Assembly: GCA_022559985.1 (NCBI GenBank)
Contig: JAFJTR010000041.1
Coordinates: forward strand, 202,184 to 266,183
Direction of reading: 5' to 3'
Length of the DNA: 64,000 nt
Source: Parastagonospora avenae f. sp. tritici 18332-5
Lineage: Eukaryota; Ascomycota; Dothideomycetes; Pleosporales; Phaeosphaeriaceae
Below the pieces are notes generated by a model that did no database searches, was not told where the DNA came from, and saw only the letters and a program-made list of their open reading frames with translations. Every line of letters begins with the position of its first letter. The first letter of the stretch is position 1. Positions 31,901 to 44,195 of the stretch are shown piece by piece. A program made the translations under genes and the position numbers.

Positions 31901-34411
31901 AGCGTTACTCTGGGCTCAGACTTCGTCGCTGGCCAGACTACAGCAACCTTATCGAAAATGGTATCGGCGAGCTGTCGTTTGCTGGAATCCAAGCTCTCAA
32001 TCATGAGCCCGTTCAGCAACTGCACGCTCTTGGCTTCTCTGGCAACGAGTGCGTTGAGATGTCCCTTGTACGCATCCTCCAAGGTTATCTTCTCTACATC
32101 ACACACCGTCGATGCTTCACCAGGAGGAAGCGTGCACCATGCCTGGATGAGCGGTAGGATGGTGTTGCTGCGCACAGGATCTGAAACTTTGCCCGAAAAA
32201 TTAAAGATCGGGAGGAGAACGATGCGTATGCGCACCAGGGGAGATAGGCTGAGATGGCTGGCCAGGAATGAGAGGATAGAAGTTCTCGTCTGCGCATTCA
32301 TCCCATGCTTGGGTTGAGATTTGCTACTCTTGGCTCCTTCTAGCACTTCTCGGATCGCAGGAATGGCGAAATTCGGGTCCATGACGCTCTCCTCGAGTAT
32401 GGGAACCAAGATGGAGGATAGTAGAGTAGCCACATCTTCGGACTTCACCTGAGAAATTTGGCTGACCTGTTTCTGGGCCTTTCCAGAGCTGCCGTACAAT
32501 TTGGAGCTTCCCCAAGTCGACGTGTTGGCCTGTGATCCAGAAGCTTCCGAAAGTGCAACGGTACACGCTGCCGCAGCGCGTCGAACGGGAGCAGACGGAT
32601 CTGCCAACGCGTGTAGGAGATACGGAATCAGGTTCTGGAAGTCGCAGGTGTCTTCGGCCGACTTCAGTGTTGCGGCAGCTGCACGAAGTGCTGCAATGCG
32701 TGCGGCAGGCAATTGTGAGCTGCACCAGGTTCTGGCCAAGAGGCTCAAGTATAAATTGCTTTGCACGGCGTTGTCCTTGCCTAGAGGTTTCGAAGCCAAG
32801 AATTGCGAAGACTGGTGTGTTGATGCCGCACGCTCAAAAGCAGTGACCACCTCTGCGAAGCCCTGAGAGGCATTCGACTCGAGGAAGCTCTGCACTGCGA
32901 AGTCTGGAACTTCTACCTTGGGCGCCGCAATCGATTGGCTTGACACATCGTCCACGTCGAGCATATCCTCATCGTCGTCAAGGTTCTCAGTTTGCGCAGT
33001 TTCCAAGGCCGGGGCAAGTGTGAGTCCTAGAGATTCCAGGTCCACGTTGTCAGACTTTGCGGCGGCGCGCATACCGTCGAGGAAGTAAGTCGTCTCTGCA
33101 AGTTGGGCTGCGAGCTCGAGCAACTGTCCATGTTCACTAGACCCAGGCGCAGAGTCGCCTATTGAGGAGACGAGCGCAGCGAGCGCGGCTCGTGTGTAGG
33201 TTTCAGTGAGCAAGCCTGAAGCCATCAGTTCTTGGAAAACGTCGCGTTGCTCCTCTGAGCGGTCAATACTGGCAAGTGCGCCAAGAGCACATCCAAGTGT
33301 AAGGCGGTGCACACGACATTGCTTAGATATCAGGGCTAGCTTTTGTGAGAGCTGTGGTACTTTGAGAAGTCTCCGGATGACGCGGGGTGGGAGTTGTGCG
33401 GGCGACCTCTGTTCGGCGAGGACAGCCAAACATTGGAGACATGCGTTCAGCAAATCCGCATCGTGAGCCAGAACTACAGCCTCCATAAGACTATCCAGCA
33501 CCTTCTCGCCCAGCTCGCCTCTTCCTGCCAGTACCGTGACGATGCTGTAGCATGCAGCCACAGTCTCAGTGCCATATTTCGCCTGCATACAGCTGTTCAG
33601 AACTGGTAGTATCCTCAAGACTAGCTCCTCTGTCTTTTGCGATTGGATGTCTCTCCTTCCAGAGCTGGTGTTCTCGAGTATGCCAAAAATTGCTTCCAGG
33701 GTGATGGTGGACCAGAAGGAGATCATCTGTGACGCCTGGTGGCCAGCCTTGACCACCTTGACTGTGTGCGCCTGTAGTATGTTAAAGAAACTGGGCGTAT
33801 TCACTGCCGTGTATACAATGGTCCGTCGCGGCGGGTTCGTGGGTGACTGGATGTATGGGTGGAGGAAGCGGAGTGAAGGCGGCGGCTGGCTGGGGAGGAT
33901 TGAGAGCAGGGCGAGGAATTGCGGCGTAGTGTGGTATGGAAGGTATGTCAAGGCCAGACATTCTGGGCTGTACTCGTGGACTCTGTAACGCTATCAGCAC
34001 CTCGAATTCAATTCTCGCATCGAATCAGACGTACCGGAACCGCCTGACTAGCCATTCTACGGCCTTTTGCGCAGGCTTCAGCAGCAGTCGTGGGCCGACC
34101 AATGTGATAAAAGCTTCGACGACAGCACTCAGTTTCTTGTTTTCTTCCTTAGTCATCTGCGTGCGATCCTCGACCTTGCTCTGCTCGCTGAACAAGCTTT
34201 TTGAAAATTGTAGAAAACGCGAATCAAGCGCGCACAGATCCCGGAAGCCCTCATAGCATATTAAGTATACGGTTTCGAAAGACTGTGAGGCGGCGATCTT
34301 GGGTTCGAATAGCAGCGACTTTCCATGTGCCGACTTTTGCGCCTTCAGGTCGAGCTGGTGGGTACTGGACGCAGCAATCGCCGCAAGCTGCTTCTGTAGG
34401 GCAGTCGCCAT
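28941..34411 (-). CDS. UTP10: U3 snoRNA-associated protein 10 (HEAT-repeat, SSU processome)
   Basis: Three exons (34411-34035, 33982-31186, 31139-28941) give 1790 residues, matching fungal Utp10. The N-terminus MATALQKQLAAIAASSTHQL followed by FEPKIAASQSFETVYLICYEGF is diagnostic. The rest is an extended helical HEAT-type solenoid. Utp10 belongs to the tUTP/UTP-A complex, which binds nascent pre-rRNA and supports transcription and early 18S processing in the nucleolus. A short basic segment (KKRRR, about residue 860) may aid nuclear import. Both introns are about 46-52 bp. It is divergent from NRDE2. Confidence 0.95.
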
Positions 34412-34747
34412 GGCGCAAAATGTTTATGGGCTTCTTTATGGTGTGGTTTCAATCTCTGAAGCCATGTGACGCTGTGGAAAGAGCGTGGAATCGGTCGTGG
34501 CGTGAATGGCGATTTGATGGTTTGGATGGGTCGTAGCTTCCATCTCGAAATAATCTTTCTTCATTTCGCGCTAGTGGGTCGCCCAATCATCGCGCCCTAA
34601 CTCCGCAACCACTTCCACTCCTCAACCTTCTCCTCGCCATCACGTCCTCGACCCGTCGCAAAGTCATGCGCAACACTAGCTGCACTAGCGCATCTCTATC
34701 ATGGAGCGTGTGACATCCAATACGTTTACGGTCGCTCTACAGTGAAC
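34412..34747. promoter_or_regulatory. Bidirectional promoter of UTP10 and NRDE2
   Basis: 336 bp separate the two divergent ATGs. There is a pyrimidine-rich stretch around 34600-34660 and no TATA box close to either start, as is common for housekeeping genes. Co-expression is inferred. Confidence 0.45.
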
Positions 34748-37700
34748 ATGGCGTCAAATGTACCAAAGTTCACCAGCTTCCGCCCAAAACCAAAGCCAGC
34801 GCCTGAGCCGCCTAAAGAGGCCTCAAAATCAGAGGTAAGAGCAAAAGGCTCGTCAAGATCTAAAAAGTATGGCGAGCAAGTCGAGTCGCGCACTGGAGGA
34901 ACACCAAAATCTGAGCACACTGAGTCCTCACCCAAGTTGTATTTCAGCGACAGGAGAGGTGATGCGGATATTCTGAAATATGGCGCTCTCAGTCGCTATG
35001 ATATACCCGCATATCGAAGAGCTGGTTACGGATACGTCCTGGGCTTGAGCTTGGATCAGAAAATTGACCGCGACCGATCGTCACATAGCAAAACCTACAT
35101 GGCATACGTCTCAGGCCGTCAGCAAGAGAGGCTGATGACCTCCAAGAATGTGCCCAAAGATAGTAGTCGGACGCTGCGCATTATACAGAGCAGCGACAGT
35201 CCAAGTCTTGCCGAAGAGCAAGACTTCATCGCGCTCTCTAATCATGACAAGAAACGACGCAATGACAGTGACAGCGGAGACGATGGGAGGCCCACCGATC
35301 TGGACTATCGCGGTATCGAGCGCGACGCCAGCCAAACACTCGACCCGGATACTCAATATGACGATCATTTTTCAGATCTGACTGCTATCTCAGAGCTTAC
35401 CAAGAAGAACACTGAGCTTGTACGCAAAACTCGTGAGCATCCCGAGGACATACAGCCATGGCTAGACTTCATCAAGCACCAGGAAGCAATGATAGCCCCA
35501 GAACACTCTCTTGGTGAAGTCAACGAAGCTAGACAACGACAACTTGCTGATGTGCGGATACCGATCTACGAAGAAGCTCTGAAGAAAGTCCGGAATGCCC
35601 CAGAGAACCACATCCAGCTATATCAAGGCTTGCTCAAAGAGGCGCAAAATTCATGGACTGAGGCCAAGTTGTGGAATCGATGGACTGAGGTGCTCAAAGT
35701 ACATACTGAGAGCCCAGAACTGTGGCTGATGTATTTGGACTTCGTACAGTCGCATCTCGCCCGATTCAAGTATGAGGCTTGTCGCAAAACGTTCCTCGAG
35801 TGTCTCGATGCTCTTCAGAAGTCAAAGAAAGTAGCTGTAGAGTCAGTACTGCACATCTTCATTCGCATGACAAGCATGATACATCGAGCTGGGTATCAAG
35901 AGCTTGCCCTAGCCGTATGGCAAGCCGTCTTGGAACGGAGTCTCTCACAGCCGCCCATGACAGCGGCGGATCTCGAAGACTTCGAGCAATATTGGGAGAG
36001 TGAAGCCCCGCGGATTGGTGAGGCTGGAGCCAGTGGGTGGCGAAAGGCTACAGATGATGATATATCCTCCAACACAGCGTCCTTGCTACCACAAAATCCA
36101 GGGAATCCGATCTTTGCAGACTTTCAAGAACGTGAATACGATTCCATTGAGAAGCTACGATATCCTGGACGTGCTTCAGATGAAATGGGCGAAGATGACG
36201 CCTTCCACACGATCTTCTACGCCGATATCGAGCCATACATCAAGAGTGTTCCAGCTGATGCTCTGACCGTACTCATATTAGAAGCGTTTCTATGTTTCTG
36301 TGGTCTACCGCCATTGTCACGTATAGAAAACCACCAGCGACTATGGTGGGATGATCCATTCATTGCGCAGCGTGTCGCCGAGACATCGTCATCTTATCAT
36401 CTCAAAGGTGCCGAACAAGGCTCTATTGCTGATAGATTTGAACAATTCTTCGCTCGCGAGAAGATTAGCTTCCAGATGACAAGCGAGCTTGTCTTCAACG
36501 ATGACTTCAATCTCAGTGGAATTCAACTCAGCGCAGACTTCGTACAACGCATCCTTAAGCTCGCCGCTACTGAAACGAAAGATGAAATTCTAGGAGAATA
36601 CCTGCTCGCCTTTGAACATCGCCATTTCCCAGCAGATGTGGTCAAGACCGCAAAACAACTTCTGAAATCGCGACCAACGAGCCAGCGTCTCTACCATGCG
36701 TATGGCCTAGTCGAATCGTGTCGCGGAAAGCAAGAAAAGGCCAATCAAGTCTTCAGCATGGCCTTGTCCATGGGCACTCTTGGTACCTCCGAGAGCCTAC
36801 AACTACTCAACAGCTGGGTCTGGGAAGCACTAGACGCCAACGACCACCTCGAGGCCCTGTGGCGTCTATCATCACCGTCCGGCAAACTTTCCAGCAGATC
36901 AGATCCAACACGGCCACCAGACGCAGCCCTCCTCCACAACGCAACAACAGCCTTGAGTTCAATCAGCGAACAATCCCTCCTCACACACGCCTACCCCTCC
37001 GCCGTCCTCAGCACTTCTCTCCTCGCACTCCTTGCCTACCTCTCCTCCACACTCAACCCCGAAATCATCATATCCGCCCACGGCCACCTCCTCTTATGGT
37101 TCACATCCCACACCCTCTCGTCTTCCCCCGCCTCAGAACTCTCCGCCCAATCCCTCGCACGCTTCCTCCTGCACCACGCCACCCACGCACCCATCCTCAA
37201 GCCCTCCCTGATTCGCTCCGCGCTGGAACCTTATATTGCGCTGTTCCCAAACAACACGATGCTGCTCGCGCTCTACGCCGCTAACGAAGCCCGGTTTGCC
37301 ATTGACGATCGTGTGCGTGGCATCATGGCCGAGCGCGCGCTGCCGACGAGCGTGGCGGGATGGTGTTTTGCGATTCGGTTTGAAGAGAAGAGGGCGGAGG
37401 TGGCGAGGACGGCAGGCGCGATTCGCGCGGCATTCAAGCGCGCTACATCTCCGGAGGCTTCGGGGGCGCATTCTTCAATCATATGGATGGGGTACTTGCG
37501 ATTTGAAGTCGAGCAGTTAAGGGCTTTGATGGAAAGGGTGGCGGGACAGAGACCTGGAAAGGATGGGAAGAAAAGGACTTGGGAGAAGAGGGTGGATGAG
37601 GCACGGAGGAGGGTCAAGGAGACGTTTTATGCTGGGTTGAGGAACTTGCCGTGGTGTAAGGAATATATTATGGTGGGATTTGGGGAAGATTTTAGCGGTG

Positions 37701-37780
37701 TGTTTGGGGAGGAGGAGTTGTGGAAGGTTCATCGGGTCATGCAGGAGAAGGAGCTCAGGGTTTATGTTGAGCTTGATTGA
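34748..37780 (+). CDS. NRDE2: NRDE-2 family nuclear RNA surveillance protein
   Basis: A single exon of 1010 residues from ATG 34748. The N-terminus (KFTSFRPKPKPAPEPPK) is charged and disordered. The family-specific motif follows: RRGDADILKYGALSRYDIPAYRRAGYG. After that come tandem HAT/TPR-like helical repeats, beginning REHPEDIQPWLDFIKHQE and including LWLMYLDFVQ. NRDE-2 homologues (S. pombe Nrl1) work with the Mtr4-like helicase Mtl1 and splicing factors in nuclear RNA decay, control of cryptic introns and heterochromatin silencing. The intact repeat region and usual length (about 1000) suggest a functional gene. Confidence 0.92.
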   Translation: MASNVPKFTSFRPKPKPAPEPPKEASKSEVRAKGSSRSKKYGEQVESRTGGTPKSEHTESSPKLYFSDRRGDADILKYGALSRYDIPAYRRAGYGYVLGLSLDQKIDRDRSSHSKTYMAYVSGRQQERLMTSKNVPKDSSRTLRIIQSSDSPSLAEEQDFIALSNHDKKRRNDSDSGDDGRPTDLDYRGIERDASQTLDPDTQYDDHFSDLTAISELTKKNTELVRKTREHPEDIQPWLDFIKHQEAMIAPEHSLGEVNEARQRQLADVRIPIYEEALKKVRNAPENHIQLYQGLLKEAQNSWTEAKLWNRWTEVLKVHTESPELWLMYLDFVQSHLARFKYEACRKTFLECLDALQKSKKVAVESVLHIFIRMTSMIHRAGYQELALAVWQAVLERSLSQPPMTAADLEDFEQYWESEAPRIGEAGASGWRKATDDDISSNTASLLPQNPGNPIFADFQEREYDSIEKLRYPGRASDEMGEDDAFHTIFYADIEPYIKSVPADALTVLILEAFLCFCGLPPLSRIENHQRLWWDDPFIAQRVAETSSSYHLKGAEQGSIADRFEQFFAREKISFQMTSELVFNDDFNLSGIQLSADFVQRILKLAATETKDEILGEYLLAFEHRHFPADVVKTAKQLLKSRPTSQRLYHAYGLVESCRGKQEKANQVFSMALSMGTLGTSESLQLLNSWVWEALDANDHLEALWRLSSPSGKLSSRSDPTRPPDAALLHNATTALSSISEQSLLTHAYPSAVLSTSLLALLAYLSSTLNPEIIISAHGHLLLWFTSHTLSSSPASELSAQSLARFLLHHATHAPILKPSLIRSALEPYIALFPNNTMLLALYAANEARFAIDDRVRGIMAERALPTSVAGWCFAIRFEEKRAEVARTAGAIRAAFKRATSPEASGAHSSIIWMGYLRFEVEQLRALMERVAGQRPGKDGKKRTWEKRVDEARRRVKETFYAGLRNLPWCKEYIMVGFGEDFSGVFGEEELWKVHRVMQEKELRVYVELD

Positions 37781-38067
37781 ACTCAACACCCTTTTCTGAA
37801 TTACATTGGCTTGACTGCCTCAAAACAAACAGTGCACGACCATCACGTATAACTATGTCAATCTTCGTCATGTACCAAAGTTTGTTCGCTACAAGAGGCG
37901 CTCATCAGCCCGAAGCTATGGATAGTATCACTAGGCTTCAATTGCGAATTCAAGCGCTGTGTATAGACTGCCATTCATAATTTGTTTGCATTGCATCATA
38001 ACTGATAATGTGTACTATTTTCAGTAGGCCTTCATTGCCCGTCATCGTCCCACAGCAAGATCTCCAT

Positions 38068-39906
38068 CTAGCACACAGCATGCGTCTTCCCCGTCTTGCC
38101 CTGCAAGCTATGTTCCTCATCCACAAACGGATTATTCGCCTTCTTGCCTTTGGAGAAGATTGGTGTAGTAAGCGTCGAGCGGCGGCGCATAGCAAACTGA
38201 TGCCTTCAACACATTAGCACAACAATCTCCCACACACAGCCCAAATACAGGGAAGACTCACTCCTTATGCTCCTGCAGCTTCTTCGTATCCAGTGAGTCC
38301 AGCGTCTGTAGCGCAAGTTTGAAATCCGCAATCAGCGCATCGCACCTCGACTTCGTGAAGTCCTCGCGCACGACGACCCGCAGCATCTTCATCTGCTCCG
38401 AGTGCGGCGCCATGGTATAGGCAGGAACGACCCAGCCGCGCTCGCGCAGTTGGTGGGCACTATGAAATGTCAATATCGGCGTCGGGCTGGACGATTGGTG
38501 GGACTTACACGGCGAATTCGTCGTACTGCTTTCCGAGATCCTCGTCGATTCTGGCGGCGACGAGGGGGAGGCCTTCGCCGCCTCGCTGGCTCATGATGAT
38601 AAAGCCCATGTTTTCGAGGTTTGCGGAGAGATAGTCGGCTGTGCGGGTGAGGTTCAGCATAATGCGTCTGTAGCCACGCTTGCCGAGGCGGATAAGCTGG
38701 TAGTACTGTCCGATGATCTGGCTGGCGCCGCGCGAGAAGTTGAGAGTGAAGGAAGCCTGGTCTGCGCCGAGATAGTTGATGTTGAAGACAAGTTCCTGGG
38801 GCAGGTACTTGGGATCGCGCCATACGACCCAGCCTACGCCTGGGTACACTAAACCGTACTTATGTCTGTCATGCGTTAGCACTGCCTGGATGTATACAAG
38901 GCGCTAAATCATACCCGGAAACGTTGATGGATGTGACCTTGGGTAGGCGGAAGTCCCAGAGAAGACCGGGGTTGACGAAGGGAGCGACGAAACCACCAGA
39001 CGCGGCATCGACGTGGATGTCTACTTCAATGTTGCGCTCGACCAAGAGGTCGTTGATGCCCTTGATGTCCTCATATTCGCCTGTGTATGTAGTACCCAGG
39101 ATGGCGCCTATCACTGTCAGCACCCGGCTACCTCGTCTGGAGAACAAAAAGACTCACAAATGCCAATAGTGTTCTCGTCGCACAAATCAACACACTCCTT
39201 GGGGTCGATGACGTATCGCTCAGTGGTGCAGTACACATATCGCTCCTCGACGTCGAAGTAGCGACATGCCTTCTCCCAGCACACCTGCACTGCCGAGTTC
39301 ATGATCATGTTGGGCTTATCAAACGGCTTGCCTTCTGCCTTGCGCTTGTTCTGCCACAGCTTCTTCATTGCAAGCACACCCAGCATGATAGCCTCGGACG
39401 AACCGATTGTAGAAGTGCCGATAGTGTTGCTGTCGTCTTCGGACGGGGCGTTGAAGAGGCGGGCGATCATGGAGACGCAGCGGTTCTGGATATCAGCGGA
39501 AACGGGGTATTCTTCGTAGTCGATGAAGTTCTTGGAGAAGGCATCACTGTGGTAAGGTCGTGTTAGCGTGACTTGTCAACGTTTGGTACGATGCATACAC
39601 CATGAGCTTCTCAGCTTCTTCCTCCATATAAGTCGTAACAAACGAGGCAAGGTTGAGCGTCGGCGTGCCATCGAGCGTGAGGTCGTCCTTGATCATACGG
39701 TACGCAACTGAAGGCGGCATCTCCTTGTCGGGCATCTCGTGGCGTGGGAGGTCTTCGGCAGCATATCTGCTACCATACACCGTCGCCGTGTAGTCGTCCG
39801 CATCGTCATCCGGGTGAAGATTGATCTTGGAATCTGGTGCGGATTCGAACTGGGACTTCTCGTCATTGACCTCCTTGGTGGTAGCTACACGATTGATGTG
39901 CACCAT
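38068..39906 (-). CDS. GAD1: Glutamate decarboxylase (PLP-dependent)
   Basis: Six exons (39906-39599, 39546-39158, 39107-38915, 38865-38509, 38459-38262, 38203-38068) give 526 residues. Fold-type I PLP landmarks are present: NFIDYEEYP, TSTIGSSEAIMLG, ENTIGICAILGTTYTG, the aspartate in HVDAASGG, and SGHKYG with Lys299 as the PLP Schiff-base lysine. It converts glutamate to GABA with proton consumption, feeding the GABA shunt and acid or oxidative stress resistance. The C-terminus ends KTHAVC. The last acceptor was chosen at AAG/GCATCAG because this keeps the RRRSTL...HAVC tail in frame; the CAG seven bases downstream would shift it. Confidence 0.93.
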
Positions 39907-41524
39907 GGTTGCTGTTGAAACTCAATCTATTTAGGTTTGGGGCCAGTTGAAAACTATGAAATATAGCGAAGGAAGAGGAAAGGAGCAACAACGAATTCAG
40001 AATCAACGCAACCGGGGCAGGCACGTCTTATACGGCTCAGTCAATAAGCTGTGTTTACGCAGCTAGTCGTCAGCTCAACACAGCTACCCCACCATGCCAA
40101 CGCCTGCATCACCCCCTTCACTGGTACATGCAGGCCTGCACACCCTGTTCGACATGTCACTGTGCGTCAGTATATGGCCAGAACCCGCTCCATCTCACCA
40201 GTGCTTGTTCTGTGTGGCTTGACGGCAGGTAATCCCGCATCGCTGCGTGTTTGCATCCCGCGGTCCCCATTCGAGAGTCGTCATGGCGGGGCATGATCAA
40301 GCATTGGACTAAAAGCTTGTCTTACTCTAGTGCCGCTGCTATTCCGCATACAGGGATAAGCTAACGGTCATGGGCCGAGTCTTAGCGGGGTTGCGGTATA
40401 CAGGCGTAACCTACATCAGGGTGTTGGCTATTTGCAGACCGCCCTTTGTCGTGTAGCATGATGTCTGCAAGAATTGGCCCGGCTACGCCTCGTTTGCCCT
40501 GAACTGCAGCAAGCCTCCCCACATTTCAGCCGATGCTACCTCACGGCACGATTGAAGCTCAGCATGTATACGAAGCTGTACGAGGGATGACGATTGGTCA
40601 TCCGTGTGAATCACCGAACGTTTGGCCCGCGGGACGACCCTTGAGCTGCCGAAGGAAAATCCCGCAATTTTGATCGTAAGAAAAGAACTATAATAGCTTT
40701 GGTAGTCTATAGTAGAGACTTGACTTCTGGCAAAGAAATTTGAGGCTAAGCGCAGCTCTTGTACAACTCAACGACGAATAAAGGTGTTTAGGGACTTGTC
40801 AGCGAAATAATAGTCTGGAGGCATAAACAGCGCTGAAATTTTTCAGATGAGACCAATATCATCCTGTGTATAGCTTCAGGCTATTGGATCAGTTGCCACC
40901 TGCATCTCAATCGCTCTCCATCGTCGTCGAGAATATGTAGCGTGAAAGCACGTGTGCAGTAACGGATACTTCAAGTTCCCTTCAAGCAGCACATCACAGA
41001 GAATCTTGCCACGAAATCCGCAGGGTATCAACATATTGTGTGCCGCAACAGCCGCACTCTTCCATGCAAAAAGTGATCGAGAAACCGAAATCGGTGGATA
41101 TTGTGGCTAAAACCACAGCTGCATAAAGTCATCAAGGCCACTCTTCCTTCATGACATTAACGTAACGCTACCAGGCATCGCCTTCAGATAACAACCGCCC
41201 TCCAAACTCCGTCTTCTTCAAACTAAAATCTGTCCAAGCTTGCCGAAATTCTACGCATACCGAGAAGCTGACATGTAAACACACTAAACATTATAGCATC
41301 TTGAACTCCCTTATGGTGCGCTAGTCCGAGCCCGGGCTCAGGTTAAGTATGATGATATGATGGTGCTCAACAGCCCCATGAAGTTCTGGCAGGGCGGCTG
41401 TCGCGAGTTGTCTTTTCGCGGTCGACGGTGAAAGCATATGCCCACAAATGCAAAACCCCACCTCCTCCACACCCGTGGAAAACACCGATACTTCCATCTC
41501 TTCATCAACCACTCCATCTCTCCC
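39907..41524. other. Long intergenic region upstream of glutamate decarboxylase
   Basis: About 1.6 kb holding the decarboxylase promoter and the 3' flank of the Zn2Cys6 gene. It is AT-rich around 40670-40830. A small hairpin TGTGG-CTAAAA-CCACA lies near 41101-41116. No gene is supported. Confidence 0.45.
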
Positions 41525-44195
41525 TCATATTATATTCGCGATGCTGATCCGGCTCGAGCTCGAGGGCGCCGGACTAGGTGGCGGCGCAGCTTTTGGCGAC
41601 AAATTCGCGTCCGTTGCCAGCTGCACTCGTTTGACGGGGTTATGCGGTGTCGAATAATAGCTCGAAGTACGCGGTCGACTTTCGTCCGAGAGCTGACGAA
41701 TCAAGTGCTCGATCCTTGCCCAGTCATTCCAACCTTGCTTCGGTGAAGGAGGAGAAGGTGCGTCGCGCATTGGCTCGTCGCGTGAAGTATCGTGTTGCGA
41801 GGTCGTGGGATTGACCTTCCATACCCAGGAATGCTCAATGTTGCCCTGTGCATCGCCACTGACGTACGCCAGCATCTCTTCTTCGTGGTCCATTTGCTGC
41901 GGACTCCCGTGGCCGCTGCGCACGCGGCTCAGCAGCTGCTCGAGGAAGAAAGCCGTGTACCTCCCACATTCGCCATTCAGGTTGCGGTTCGGTCCGATTG
42001 CGCTCGACAGATGTAGGCACATGAGTGCGGCGTCGTAGTCTCCGCGAAAGCACAGCACCAGTATGCAGCGCCACAAGTGCAGGCATACCATGTTACTGGC
42101 TATGGTCATGACCCGTATTTGCCAGCTCTTCTCAGAATCTGCTCTTGCTGGACTGTGCAATGTCCGGGAAATGTATTTGGCTGTCTCCTGGGCGAGGGAG
42201 ATACATCGGCTTAAGGCTTCTGTACGTTCCTGGGGTCGACAAACTGGTGTGAGGTTGCGCCTGTAGAGGTGGAATTGGGCTGACAGTAACGTGAAGAGGG
42301 GTGGTAATGCTGTCGTATCCAGAGCGGCAGTTGAGCTCGGTCGATAGGATTCGGGTAGAAGCGAGATTCTAGAACGGAACTGCTCGTCAAAGCTATGTAA
42401 GACCTGAGGGGGAACGATGCTAGATTTCAGAGCTTGGTAAAGTGGGGCGTGTAGCCTTGTGATTTGTATAACCGCGAGAAAGCCGGTGTACGGTGCTGAG
42501 ACTGCATGAGAGCGAGTGATGCCCTGCGCCTGGATATAGCGGTCTTCGACTGGAGACGGGAGGGAGGCTTCGCAATCGTCCTCGTTGATCGACATTGGCC
42601 GGTGCGAGTCTAGAGACGTGATCCTGTAAGCCTGTCAGTTATGGATTAATCACATACACTTCTCCAGCTTACCTATCGCGAGTGTATATAGCCCACCACA
42701 GTCTGCGTCGAGTTTCGACGTCAATTGTTGAGCCAGTGCTAATATTGCAGTGTGCATTTAATTCCTGAGCGGCGCGAGCAGCTGAGCTCAACCACATCGA
42801 GCCAGTTGATCTCCAATTCTGGTCGGATGCGAAGATGCTCAGCAGAAAAGCTGCTTGTGCAAACTGAAACGTGATGTCTTGTGGCCATGGCGTTAAAGAC
42901 TGTACCGCGGTATCAAAATACGCAGTGCTTTCAGGCGACGTCGGTGTCGAAATCTGCAGAGTGCCACATGCCAGGATTGCGAAGAAGAGCCCGATCCATT
43001 CTCGAGTCGTGCCGTCGAGGCTTTTTGCGGTGTAAACGTCGTCAACCTCACGCTGCAAGGTTGGCCAGTGAACAATTGGATACCACTCGTGGGTAGAGTC
43101 AAGATACGATCGTGACAGGCGTGCAAAGTCGGCTCGAGGAGGTAGTTCGGGCGGTACTGTGCTTTTACTCCTGCGAGTGGCGCCAGAGGCAGAAGATGTC
43201 GCAAATATGCCATGGGCGTGTGCCCGGAGATTGTCGCGCACATGATCAAAGTTCTTCATAACAGGCGCGGCAATCCGTTGCGGACCAGGCGGCACCGTAG
43301 GCTGTGTTTCCGCATACACTCGTTTTGGTTCGGTGCGTTCCATGGTGGTGAAGTCCCCACCCAGTGAATTTGATCGCGTTGGCCCGTTCATGTGGGTCAG
43401 TTCAGCCAGTTGGCTGTTCATCTGCGTCAGTTCGGCAATTTGGCTTTGAAGATCCTGTACTTGTCTAGAGCATGAGTCAGTAAATTACCAATGCAACAAG
43501 AGTACCGTCGTACTTGATAGACGACATGCGCCGGTTTGTCTCTTTCGTGAACTGACACTTATGATTCCGGCTCGAACATTCGGAACAGGCGGAGGTTTCT
43601 GTGGCATCGCACTACATCGCGAGTCAGATCTCTGGTCAAATAATGCTCACTTTGCTCCATACATCCACGCGGAACAGAGGAATGAATATCGAGTACAGCG
43701 TCTGACGTATGAATGCTCTCGGTAGGGTGATAAAGCAATACGATACCTAGCTGTGACTCTGGATCTTCAAGCTCTTGTTTGAGTAAAGAGGAGCATGCGC
43801 CCACAGTTGGCGTCGCAGACTGCAAGCTATACGATAGTACGACGTACCTTGACTTTCCTCTCCCTACAAGCATCGCATGAAGGATCCTTCCTCCGTTGCC
43901 TGTAAGCCCTCTTCTGGGCGTTCAAGCTTGCTGACGAGATCTGTGTCGGTGATATCATCATCAGGGGCGGCTCGTGACTCTGCATTTCAGGCAGACTTCC
44001 AGAGCCAGTGCTCGGAGACGTCGAATGGCTGTAAGAAGTTGACGAGTAGCCAGGCGATCGTGAGAGTGTGAAGGGAGGGTTAGGAGCCGTGAGAGTGGTG
44101 GTCCGCGTCGACGACGTCGCATTCGCAAACGGATTGTGGGGTGGTATCATGGTCCGTGGTGATTGTTCCGTTGTATGTGTAGGAGATCTACGCAT
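41525..44195 (-). CDS. Zn2Cys6 transcription factor with fungal-specific TF domain
   Basis: Four exons (44195-43848, 43611-43514, 43464-42673, 42623-41525) give 778 residues. The N-terminus is Ser/Thr/Pro-rich. The zinc cluster CX2CX6CX7CX2CX6C starts at Cys107 (CDACRERKVK) and is finished by exon 2 (CDATETSACSEC...NHKC). A coiled-coil linker with Gln/Leu repeats (QVQDLQSQIAELTQMNSQL) follows. The middle-homology region includes SYLDSTHEWYPIVHWPTL and RRRLWWAIYTRDR. It is a nuclear DNA-binding regulator, probably dimeric. The intron inside the zinc cluster is 236 bp, long for this window. Target genes are unknown. The start could be 44195 or the internal ATG 45 bp later. Confidence 0.88.

Noticed and set aside
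38068..41524. Functional link between glutamate decarboxylase (GABA) and the lam locus (2-pyrrolidinone to GABA)
   Set aside because: Both touch GABA metabolism, but they lie 30 kb apart with unrelated housekeeping genes between them, so linkage gives no support.
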